This document shows, one piece after another, positions 1-5,797 of a stretch of DNA of 7,117 bases. The stretch is from JBBRUG01 sp038247995 (GTDB taxonomy: Bacteria; Chloroflexota; Chloroflexia; Chloroflexales; Chloroflexaceae), in the NCBI GenBank assembly GCA_038247995.1, contig JBBRUG010000311.1:1-7117 (forward strand), in the 5' to 3' direction. A program made the translations under genes and the position numbers. Positions within the stretch are counted from its first letter, which is position 1. Each line of letters opens with the position of its first letter. The notes beneath the pieces were generated by a model. That model was not told the DNA's origin, ran no database searches, and was given only the letters and a program-made list of their open reading frames with translations.

Positions 1-180
1 GTGTTGGTCGGTGTATTGGTTGGCGTGGCCGTGCTGGTTGCCGTATTGGTTGCTGTATTGGTTGGCGTGGCCGTGCTGGTTGCTGTATTGGTTGGCGTGG
101 CCGTGCTGGTTGCTGTATTGGTTGGCGTGGCCGTGCTGGTTGCCGTATTCGTCGGTGTGGCCGTGCTGGTTGCGGTTGGG
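1..180 (-). repeat. In-frame 30-bp tandem repeats encoding a Thr/Ser/Ala/Pro stalk
   Basis: On the plus strand, a 30-bp unit beginning GTTGGCGTGGCCGTGCTGG starts at 19, 61, 91 and 121, with a diverged copy at 151. An extra 12-bp partial unit (49-60) lies between the first two. Read on the minus strand, each unit encodes ten residues of the type TSTATPTNTA. All length differences are multiples of three, so the frame is kept. Such arrays form extended, often O-glycosylated spacers and expand or contract by slippage. The array may continue past the left edge. Confidence 0.9.
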
Positions 181-1223
181 GTGGATGGGTTCTCGTTGGG
201 TAAATTTGCCATCCAGGTCGTAAGCGTTGGTTTCCCCGTGCCGCCGCCCGCGACGATCAGCTTGCCGTTGATGTAGCCTGCTACCGGCGACTTGCGGGGT
301 GCGGGGAGTGATGTTTCACGGCTCCATTTATCCGTCGCCGGATCATAGCTAAACACATCTGTCGATGCTTTGCCCGCAGCATTATCGTTTGTTGAGCCGC
401 CCAGAACGTACAATTTGCCGTTGATCGGCAGCACTGAAGTCTCAATATGGCCGCGGCCAAGCGGGATATTCGCCGCGCGGCTCCATTTATTCGTCGCCGG
501 GTCATACACATCGATGCGGGCCTGATTGGTTGTGCCTTCGTCGTGACGATACTGACCACCAATGATGTAGATCTTTCCATCCAAGGCTGCGCCGCCGATA
601 TGGTTACGCCCGACGGGGAGATTAGCCAGTTTCGTCCAATTCGTTCCACCATCGAGGTTGAGCACATAGTGATCAACTTTGTCGGTATCGTTCGTTGTCC
701 GACCAGTGCGCAGTGCGCCGCCAATAAAATGGAGTTTGCGGCCCACAATCACCGCTGCGCCGGCGCCGCGAGCTGCGGGTAATGCCGGGCCGTTACTCCA
801 ATTATTGGTGCGGGTGTTGTACTTCATCACGCGGGTCGTTGATGGCCCGGGATGATTGCCTGTATAACCGCCAATCAGGTACACTGTTTCGCCATCCACA
901 ACTTTGGCAGCGTGCGAAGTCGCTTCGGGCATATCGGCAATCCGCGTCCACTTATTGGTCGCCGGATCGTAGACGTCGGAGCGCTTCGTTGCCTGGTACG
1001 TATCATTGTAAAATCCGCCGAATACGTAGAGCTTGCCGTTGACGGCGCCGCCCTGCGCTTCAGTCCGCCTGATGGGCATATTGGCTACCGACGACCACTG
1101 AAGCGGCGCGCCATAAACCGGTGATGCAGTGCCGACTGATCCAAGTAAAACAATAATTAGGCTGATCACGCCTAGCCCAAGCAGGCTTGTGCGTAAACGG
1201 TGCCGATTATGCGTATGATGCAT
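1..1223 (-). CDS. Secreted kelch-repeat protein with Thr/Pro-rich stalk, C-terminus beyond the left edge
   Basis: The frame opens at ATG 1223 and stays open to the edge (407 residues seen). Residues 1-39 form a signal peptide: His/Arg-rich start, hydrophobic core LLGLGVISLIIVLLG, likely cleavage after VYGA. Residues 41-345 hold about six kelch blades, each with paired glycines (YVFGG, YLIGG, YIIGG) and a DPATNKW-type motif, which suggests one closed beta-propeller. From residue 346 the chain becomes a Thr/Ala/Ser/Pro/Asn stalk. The propeller matches the first propeller of the neighbouring 1490-4228 gene collinearly, at roughly two thirds identity by eye. AGGGGG lies 5 nt before the ATG and fixes the start. 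Kelch propellers bind proteins or glycans, and some (galactose oxidase type) are enzymes, but no catalytic copper ligands can be assigned here. An extracellular binding role is inferred. What follows the stalk is unknown; a malectin-like domain, as in the neighbour, is possible. Confidence 0.9.
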   Translation of the reverse strand, partial: MHHTHNRHRLRTSLLGLGVISLIIVLLGSVGTASPVYGAPLQWSSVANMPIRRTEAQGGAVNGKLYVFGGFYNDTYQATKRSDVYDPATNKWTRIADMPEATSHAAKVVDGETVYLIGGYTGNHPGPSTTRVMKYNTRTNNWSNGPALPAARGAGAAVIVGRKLHFIGGALRTGRTTNDTDKVDHYVLNLDGGTNWTKLANLPVGRNHIGGAALDGKIYIIGGQYRHDEGTTNQARIDVYDPATNKWSRAANIPLGRGHIETSVLPINGKLYVLGGSTNDNAAGKASTDVFSYDPATDKWSRETSLPAPRKSPVAGYINGKLIVAGGGTGKPTLTTWMANLPNENPSTPTATSTATPTNTATSTATPTNTATSTATPTNTATSTATPTNTATNTATSTATPTNTPTN

Positions 1224-1228
1224 TAACG

Positions 1229-1234
1229 CCCCCT
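1229..1234 (-). promoter_or_regulatory. Ribosome binding site of the left kelch gene
   Basis: The minus strand reads AGGGGG, then CGTTA, then ATG. This strong G-rich Shine-Dalgarno with a 5-nt gap supports the start at 1223. The paralogous gene at 4228 has the same arrangement. Confidence 0.7.
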
Positions 1235-1247
1235 GATCCGAAGCCAG

Positions 1248-1253
1248 AATATA
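1248..1253 (-). promoter_or_regulatory. Possible -10 box (TATATT) of the left kelch gene
   Basis: TATATT reads toward the gene about 25 nt before its start codon. No good -35 hexamer sits 16-18 bp upstream, so the call is weak. The same TATATTC string occurs upstream of the paralogue, at 4470-4475 on the minus strand. Confidence 0.25.
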
Positions 1254-1260
1254 GGCTCTC

Positions 1261-1287
1261 TAGCACATTAATGCGTATCGTGAGCTA
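1261..1287. promoter_or_regulatory. Imperfect palindrome upstream of the left kelch gene, possible operator
   Basis: Arms TAGCACA (1261-1267) and TGAGCTA (1281-1287) are inverted copies with one mismatch. A perfect 8-bp palindrome CATTAATG (1266-1273) overlaps the left arm. The site lies 38-64 nt before the start codon, just upstream of the possible -10 box, where an activator or repressor could bind. Function is inferred from position and symmetry only. Confidence 0.3.
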
Positions 1288-1320
1288 ACCTGCTACGACA
1301 GCCACTCATAATCTCTATTT

Positions 1321-1357
1321 TCGCTGAGAAACGATGAATCTGGGCTAACAAAATGCC
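1321..1357 (+). repeat. 37-bp intergenic repeat, copy 1 (pair with 4531-4567)
   Basis: This stretch begins TCGCTGAGAA and contains TAACAA and TGCC. It aligns without gaps to 4531-4567 with about 27 of 37 bases identical, and weaker similarity continues to ATAA...TTG...TCAC (to about 1383 and 4592). Each copy lies upstream of one of the two kelch paralogues, so it may be a relic of the gene duplication or a shared regulatory site. Confidence 0.5.
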
Positions 1358-1407
1358 TTGACTCAGATAAGGCTATTGTCACCTTGCTTATAGCGGCGGG
1401 CAGCACC

Positions 1408-1493
1408 ATTGAGCCCGGATCAGGACGACGCGCGCGCAGCGAGCCACCCGGCTCAGTCGCTCAGCGGCTCAATCGTGGTGCTCAGTGCGCTAG
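1408..1493 (+). repeat. 85-bp dispersed intergenic repeat, copy A
   Basis: The copy begins ATTGAGCC (1408-1415) and ends CTCAGTGCGCTAG (1481-1493). It aligns along its length with 5798-5884 and with the reverse complement of 4245-4331; the core CGCAGCG...ACCCGG...TCAGT is clearest. ATTGAGCC pairs perfectly with GGCTCAAT at 1466-1473, and the stem can extend through AGCACC (1402-1407) and GGTGCT (1477-1482) past a 3-nt bulge. An inner hairpin GAGCC-ACCC-GGCTC lies at 1441-1454. The distal end overlaps the stop codon of the 912-residue kelch gene, so its transcript would carry this fold as a 3' UTR and possible termination structure. No T-tract marks a classical terminator. Confidence 0.8.
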
Positions 1494-4228
1494 GTTGGTA
1501 CACATACAAATGGGTTGCGCACCTCAAGATTTGCGTTGCGTACACCGCCGGCGCGCAAGGGTATGCGCTGCGGATCCCAGGGCCAGGCTGTTGAGTTAAC
1601 GTTGTTCGACCCGGCAAGCGCTTCAGGCGCGAGCGCGGTTAGGGGTTCCTCGGGCGGCGACGCCTCAGTTGAGGTTTCGCTGGGCGGGTTGTTTGAGGTT
1701 GGCGCCGGACCCGCAACGGGGATGATTTCGATCGCGCTGACCTTGGCGTTCTCAACCCGCTGAATGAAGCTGATCGTCGCTGCACCATCGCTGACCGTAA
1801 TTGGGAACTCGCGCACGATCGCCCGGTTTGCGCCATCGGCGGCGGCAAATACGTCGAAGTTGGCGAGGCTGCCCTGCCCATTCTCGACCAGCACATCGAA
1901 CAGACGCAAGCCGGCCGCGAACTTGTTCAGTTCGGCGAAATGGAGACGCACCAGGTAGCCCCCGTTGCTGACCGGCACGTTGAAGGTGAAGGCTGTGCCG
2001 CCGACGGGTACGCCATTGCCCTGCCCGCCGGTCCACTCCGAGGTGAAGATCGTGTTGTTCATCCCTGCTGGAATGTCGGTATTGATGTCGTTGGCTTCGC
2101 TATAGGCGAAGCCGCCGCTGACATAGCCGCTACAGTTATTCTGGCTGGAACAGGCGCTCCAGCTTACGCCGTTCACCGTCTGTGCTGCGCCGCCGGTGTT
2201 GATCCGAACCGTGGCGCCGCCGGATGGAGGTGTGGCGGTTTGCGGCGGCGCAGTGGCGGTCTGCGGCGTCGCAGTTGGCGTAGTTGTGGAACCAGTTCCA
2301 GTGGGCAGATTAAATACTTCCAACACCGTTGAGCTAGAGTAGGCGGCCTTAACGCCGCCGGCGGCCACATAGATCCGCTTGCCAATCAGCAGCGGAAAAA
2401 TCCCGTGGCGCGCTGTCGGCATGGTCGCCAACTGGCTCCAGCTATTGGTCGTCGGATTGTACACGTCCACCCGGTTATAGACCTTATTCGTTGTCGCGTC
2501 GGCGCCGCTGGCGGTTTCGCCGCCGATGACATAAAACCGACCCTCGGCATAGACAGCCTTGCCCATCCCGCCGCGTCCGATCGGCAGCGGCTGTAAGGTT
2601 GAACCAGGGCTGTCGCTCGACTGCCAGCTATTGGTCGCTGGATTATAGATCTGTACCGTATTGAAGCCATTGGCAACCGTATTCCCGTCACCGCTGCCCG
2701 GCCCACGCCCGCCGAATACGTACAACCGCGTCCCATCGGTGGCGGCGGCGGCATGGTTGCGCCCTTGCGGCATTGGCGCGATCGCCTGCCAGTTGTTGGT
2801 CGCCGGATTATAGACGGCGGCCTGGGTGGTCGTGCTGCTGCCGATAATGCCACCGGCGACATAAACGCGGCCGTCGATCAGGGCCGACGAGCTAGAACCG
2901 GCGGCAAAGGGCATGTCGGCGCCGGCGCTCCAGCTATTGGTCGTTGGATTATAGATCTGCACCTTGCCGGCGCCGCTGCCGAGCCCGCCGAAGAGATAGA
3001 GTTGGTTGTTGATCACTTCAGCGGCGTGATGATGGCCGCGGAACGGGCGCTGCGCCAGGTTACTGCTCCAAGTGTTGCTGCCGAAGGCATAGCTCAGTGT
3101 GGCGCCGTTTCCCTCACCAACCAGGTAAAGCCGGTCGCCGCTGATCCCGCCGGCCACCTCGCCGAGCGCGATTGGCGCTGACGCAAGCGTCTCCCAGCGA
3201 TCGGGTAAGCTTGCCGACCAGACTTCGGCGCTTGGTTGCCCTGTGCCGCCGGGGCCGACAAACAGACGCCCATCGATATACCCGGCGACGAGCGACTTGC
3301 GCCCGGCCGGCAGGTTGGGTATGCGCATCCAGACATTCCGCTGCGGATCGTAGACGAAGGCATCGGCCGAAGCTTTGCCGGCGGCGCCGTCGTTGCTGGA
3401 TCCACCAAAGACATAGATCTGTCCATTGATCGTCAGCACCGAAGGCTCGATATGACCACGCGCAACGGGAAGGTCGGCGGCGCGGCTCCAACTGTTGGTA
3501 GCTGGATCGTAAATATCGACACGCGACTGATTCGAGATTCCCTCATTACTGCTGAATTGACCACCAATCACGTAGATCCGGCCATTCACCGTTGCACTGC
3601 CCAGGTGGTTGCGCGCCAGTGGAATGTTGGCTGCGCGTGTCCAGCTTGTGCCGCCAGCGAGGTTGAGCACATAGTGCTCGGGTTTGTCCACATCATTCGT
3701 GTTATTACCGGTGCGCAAGGCCCCGCTGATAAAGTGAATGTTCCGGCCCACAAGCGCTGCGGTGCCGCCCCCACGCGCCTCGGGCAGCGGCGGGCCATCG
3801 CTCCAACGGTTCGTCTCGGTATTGTATTTGAGCACCCGCGTTGTCGAAGGGCCGGGATGATTGCCGACATATCCGCCGATCACCCAGATCGTATTGCCCT
3901 CGACAAGACTGGCGGCGTGGGTGAGTGCCTGCGGCATTGGGGCGATCTGGCTCCACGTATTGGTTACCGGGTTGTAGGCATCCGCGCGCGTTGTTGCCCG
4001 ATACTGGCTGTCGTAAAAGCCGCCCAGCACATAAAGCCGGCCCTTCACGGCGCCGCCTTGCGCTTCGGTACGCATCAGCGGGATCGGCGCGACGCTACTC
4101 CAACTGAAGACGCCTGTATATGCCTGGCTCATTGCCGGCGGTGCCCCGACGAGGCTGAAGAACAGGCAGGCGATTGCGAGCCAGAGCAAAGCGAAATGCC
4201 GCTTTACGCGGCTTGAACGATAATGCAT
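1490..4228 (-). CDS. Secreted double-propeller kelch protein with malectin-like domain (912 aa)
   Basis: ATG 4228 is preceded by GGGGAA with a 5-nt gap; the stop is TAG at 1490-1492. Residues 1-36 form a signal peptide (basic start, hydrophobic LLWLAIACLFFSLVGAP, likely cleavage near AMSQA). Residues 40-345 form a first kelch propeller and about 346-640 a second, six blades each, with repeated YVFGG and YNPATNSW motifs. Residues 645-672 are a Thr/Pro/Gln/Ala linker. Residues 673-836 match a malectin-like fold (VRINTGG, LVRLHFAELNKF, LRLFDVLVENGQ, NFDVF), a family that binds di- or oligosaccharides. The tail (837-912) is Ser/Pro/Glu-rich and ends VCVPT, with no LPXTG motif or membrane anchor. 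Likely secreted or loosely surface-bound, binding glycans. The first propeller is paralogous to the gene at 1-1223. The last residues run into a dispersed repeat that supplies the stop. The ligand is unknown. Confidence 0.95.
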   Translation of the reverse strand: MHYRSSRVKRHFALLWLAIACLFFSLVGAPPAMSQAYTGVFSWSSVAPIPLMRTEAQGGAVKGRLYVLGGFYDSQYRATTRADAYNPVTNTWSQIAPMPQALTHAASLVEGNTIWVIGGYVGNHPGPSTTRVLKYNTETNRWSDGPPLPEARGGGTAALVGRNIHFISGALRTGNNTNDVDKPEHYVLNLAGGTSWTRAANIPLARNHLGSATVNGRIYVIGGQFSSNEGISNQSRVDIYDPATNSWSRAADLPVARGHIEPSVLTINGQIYVFGGSSNDGAAGKASADAFVYDPQRNVWMRIPNLPAGRKSLVAGYIDGRLFVGPGGTGQPSAEVWSASLPDRWETLASAPIALGEVAGGISGDRLYLVGEGNGATLSYAFGSNTWSSNLAQRPFRGHHHAAEVINNQLYLFGGLGSGAGKVQIYNPTTNSWSAGADMPFAAGSSSSALIDGRVYVAGGIIGSSTTTQAAVYNPATNNWQAIAPMPQGRNHAAAATDGTRLYVFGGRGPGSGDGNTVANGFNTVQIYNPATNSWQSSDSPGSTLQPLPIGRGGMGKAVYAEGRFYVIGGETASGADATTNKVYNRVDVYNPTTNSWSQLATMPTARHGIFPLLIGKRIYVAAGGVKAAYSSSTVLEVFNLPTGTGSTTTPTATPQTATAPPQTATPPSGGATVRINTGGAAQTVNGVSWSACSSQNNCSGYVSGGFAYSEANDINTDIPAGMNNTIFTSEWTGGQGNGVPVGGTAFTFNVPVSNGGYLVRLHFAELNKFAAGLRLFDVLVENGQGSLANFDVFAAADGANRAIVREFPITVSDGAATISFIQRVENAKVSAIEIIPVAGPAPTSNNPPSETSTEASPPEEPLTALAPEALAGSNNVNSTAWPWDPQRIPLRAGGVRNANLEVRNPFVCVPT

Positions 4229-4233
4229 ACACG

Positions 4234-4239
4234 TTCCCC
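4234..4239 (-). promoter_or_regulatory. Ribosome binding site of the 912-residue kelch gene
   Basis: The minus strand reads GGGGAA, CGTGT, ATG. The G-rich sequence with a 5-nt gap decides the start at 4228. Repeat copy C ends only a few bases upstream of it. Confidence 0.65.
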
Positions 4240-4244
4240 GGAAC

Positions 4245-4331
4245 TTATACCACTGAGCAAAACGGTTGAACCCCTAATGGCACTGAACCTGGTGGCGCGC
4301 TGTGCTCGCGCCGACTGTATGCCGGCTCAAC
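4245..4331 (-). repeat. 85-bp dispersed intergenic repeat, copy C
   Basis: Read on the minus strand it begins GTTGAGCC (4331-4324), passes through GCGCGAGCACAGCGCG and GGTTCAGTG, and ends GCTCAGTGGTATAA. Over its best 30 bases it differs from copy B (5798-5884) at about three positions. GTTGAGCC pairs with GGTTCAAC (4272-4265) through one G-U wobble. Where copy A has an A-T closing pair, this copy has G-C. It ends 16 nt before the start codon of the kelch gene, so it either lies in the 5' UTR or provides part of the promoter; TATAAG at its end resembles a -10 box. Confidence 0.8.
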
Positions 4332-4530
4332 GGATCGCCCCAGCGCTAGAGAGACTCGATCACACCTGATTGGTGCGGCCCATGGGCGTAGACGTGCGCC
4401 AGCCTTGGCAGGGCGCACAGCTCAGGCCGCTCCGCAGCAGCGACCATTTTGAATGGTTTTGTAAGATTGAATATAAGTCTGTGAACCTGGGGGGAGATGG
4501 AGTGAGGTGATAGTTCAGGCTTCTGTATTG
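4332..4530. other. Divergent intergenic stretch with two hairpins and an AT-rich patch
   Basis: No credible gene is seen here. GTGCGCC (4394-4400) and GGCGCAC (4412-4418) form a perfect 7-bp stem with an 11-nt loop. ACCATT-TTG-AATGGT (4443-4457) forms a smaller hairpin followed by TTT on the plus strand. The stretch 4440-4480 is AT-rich for this window and contains TATATT on the minus strand (4475-4470), so the promoter of the kelch gene may lie here. No clear -35 box could be assigned. Confidence 0.4.
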
Positions 4531-4567
4531 TCGCTGAGAATCGCTGAGCACGGATTAACAAGCTGCC
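4531..4567 (+). repeat. 37-bp intergenic repeat, copy 2 (pair with 1321-1357)
   Basis: It begins TCGCTGAGAA and ends GCTGCC, gap-free against 1321-1357 with about 27 of 37 identities. It sits about 300 nt upstream of the 912-residue kelch gene and just upstream of the candidate promoter of the plus-strand glycosyltransferase. It may serve either gene or be a duplication relic. Confidence 0.5.
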
Positions 4568-4582
4568 ATTTTTGCATAAACA

Positions 4583-4612
4583 TTGTGTCACGTAGGCTCT
4601 TTTCGGTATACT
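4583..4612 (+). promoter_or_regulatory. Candidate sigma70-type promoter for the glycosyltransferase gene
   Basis: TTGTGT (4583-4588) and TATACT (4607-4612) are separated by 18 bp. The -10 box is close to consensus and the -35 is fair. Transcription would start near 4619, leaving a leader of about 95 nt before ATG 4716. Confidence 0.45.
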
Positions 4613-4710
4613 AGTACAACTCGGCGGAAGTTCGCCAGGGGTTGGACGCGGGTTTGCGCCCGCCACAGTGCGGTGTCCGCCCTAGGCGGACTTACGCTTT
4701 AGTGTACTAG
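4611..4710 (+). promoter_or_regulatory. Structured leader: three hairpins inside an 8-bp closing stem
   Basis: CTAGTACA (4611-4618) is the exact inverse complement of TGTACTAG (4703-4710). Between them lie GGCG...CGCC (4623-4636), a GCGGG...CCCGC stem near 4648-4663, and GTCCGCC-CTA-GGCGGAC (4675-4691), a perfect 7-bp stem. As RNA this could form a multibranched junction ending 5 nt before the glycosyltransferase start codon, as in a cis-regulatory leader. If the -10 box at 4607-4612 is real, transcription starts inside or after the left arm and the closing stem is incomplete. The 8-bp inverted ends could instead mark a small mobile insertion. It matches no riboswitch class I recognise. Confidence 0.35.
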
Positions 4711-4715
4711 ATGCC

Positions 4716-5639
4716 ATGAACGGACTGCCCAAGGTTCCAGTTGCGCTTATTCTGCATCGGCGCCCAGCGGCTACGGCGCAGGTATTGGCAGCCATTCGTG
4801 TCTACCGACCGGCCCAGTTGATCCTGATTGCCGATGGCCCACGGCCTGAGTACCCCGCTGAAGCTGAACAGGTTGCTGCTGCGCGGGCCGCTGCTGCGGC
4901 GGTAGACTGGCCATGCACCCTTACGCAGCACTACGCCGAACAGAACCTGGGCCTGCGCGCACGCGTTGAAAGTGGCCTCGATGCCGTCTTTGCCGCCCAC
5001 GAAGCGGCGATCATTCTCGAAGACGATTGTGTGCCCGACCCTAGCTTTTTTGCCTATTGCACCGAACTGCTTGCGCGTTATGCCGCCAATCCGCGCGTGA
5101 CGGCAATCGCCGGCGATCATTTTCAGCCCTCGCCGTATCGCGCTGCCAGTTACTACTTCTCGCGCTATCCGCATTGTTGGGGTTGGGCCACCTGGCGCCG
5201 GGCATGGCAACAGTACGACGGCTCCATGAGCGATTGGCCGACCCTACGCGGCTCCCCATGGCTCACTGAACTGTTGGGCAACCGCCGCGCTGCGCGGGTC
5301 TGGACGACGATTTTCGACCGGGTTTATGCTGCCGAGATCAATTCCTGGGCCTTTCGTTGGACGTACAGTTGCTGGCGAGTGGGCGGCCTGACGGCGCTGC
5401 CGGCAGTGAACCTGGTGCGTAATATCGGCGGGGGCGCAGCGGCGACCAATACGGCGCAAAGCCCGTTTGTTGATCGACCGGCCCAGGCATTACCCTTTCC
5501 GCTCCGCCATCCGCCTACTGTCATCCGGCAGCAGCGGGCCGATCTGTACACGCAACGCGCAATGTTCGACCCACCGCTCTGGCGGCGGATTGTCTGGCGG
5601 CTGCGCAGGCTGAGCGGAGAAGTACTGAGTGCTGAGTAA
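4716..5639 (+). CDS. GT2-type glycosyltransferase, HlpA-like family (307 aa)
   Basis: This is a GT-A fold, nucleotide-sugar dependent glycosyltransferase of the family often annotated as HlpA-like or family 2. It opens with PVALILHRRP (8-17), then LILIADGPR (35-43), NLGLRARVESGLDAVF (77-92) and IILEDDCVPDPSFF (99-112), whose EDD (102-104) takes the place of the metal-binding DxD. Later come IAGDHFQ (131-137), YFSRYPHCWGWATWRRAW (147-164) and the C-terminal NIGGG (236-240). There is no signal peptide or transmembrane segment, so it acts in the cytoplasm or at the inner membrane face, probably adding a sugar to a surface glycan. From memory, homologues end this last motif with an acidic residue and a His-Thr pair; here the stretch is GGGAAATNT, which may be divergent. 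ATG 4716 has no Shine-Dalgarno; the ATG at 4711 hits a stop at once. The substrate is unknown. Confidence 0.9.
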   Translation: MNGLPKVPVALILHRRPAATAQVLAAIRVYRPAQLILIADGPRPEYPAEAEQVAAARAAAAAVDWPCTLTQHYAEQNLGLRARVESGLDAVFAAHEAAIILEDDCVPDPSFFAYCTELLARYAANPRVTAIAGDHFQPSPYRAASYYFSRYPHCWGWATWRRAWQQYDGSMSDWPTLRGSPWLTELLGNRRAARVWTTIFDRVYAAEINSWAFRWTYSCWRVGGLTALPAVNLVRNIGGGAAATNTAQSPFVDRPAQALPFPLRHPPTVIRQQRADLYTQRAMFDPPLWRRIVWRLRRLSGEVLSAE

Positions 5640-5797
5640 GACCACAGCTGAACGTCTAAGAGACTGTCTGCGCAGGGGTGTCGTCACCGCCGAGTGCGCG
5701 GATGCGGCTCCTGCCGTGGCGTTCCCGCCTGCGCGGGCGCGACGTGCCGATAGCGTCATGCCCCCTTTCAGACGGCTTCTACAGCATTGCTCAGATC
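5640..5797. other. Intergenic stretch with a CCCGC/GCGGG hairpin
   Basis: No gene is seen. CCCGC (5724-5728), a 4-nt loop and GCGGG (5733-5737) form a hairpin within TTCCCGCCTGCGCGGG, a motif that recurs in bacterial intergenic repeats of the CGTCATTCCCGC type; a nearby CGTCATGCCCC (5755-5765) resembles the flank of such elements. No T-tract follows, so it is not a typical terminator. An open frame covering 5629-5925 is judged spurious. Confidence 0.4.

Noticed and set aside
1..180. CRISPR-like array
   Set aside because: The repeats are directly adjacent without unique spacers and encode an in-frame low-complexity stalk.
1..276. A Val/Leu/Ala-rich open frame resembling a membrane peptide
   Set aside because: It is the antisense translation of the Thr/Pro stalk repeats of the minus-strand kelch gene.
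281..748. A 155-codon minus-strand open frame
   Set aside because: It is an out-of-frame reading within the left kelch gene, whose true frame from ATG 1223 encodes kelch motifs throughout.
1261..1290. Resemblance to the E. coli lac CRP/operator region (GTGAGCTAAC, CACATTAAT)
   Set aside because: Only short scattered strings match, the order differs, and nothing in the neighbouring coding sequence suggests vector or lac DNA.
3236..4216. A 326-codon open frame on the plus strand
   Set aside because: It lies wholly antisense to the kelch gene. Its repeated motifs (such as WIVNID and RIVD) are the antisense reading of the recurring YNPATNSW codons, and it has no family resemblance.
4443..4460. 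ACCATT-TTG-AATGGT followed by TTT as a rho-independent terminator
   Set aside because: The stem is AT-rich and only 6 bp, the T run is short, and no gene ends upstream of it on either strand.
4346..4666. A 106-codon minus-strand frame in the divergent intergenic region
   Set aside because: It crosses hairpins, the second copy of the 37-bp element and a likely promoter, has mixed composition and no recognisable domain.
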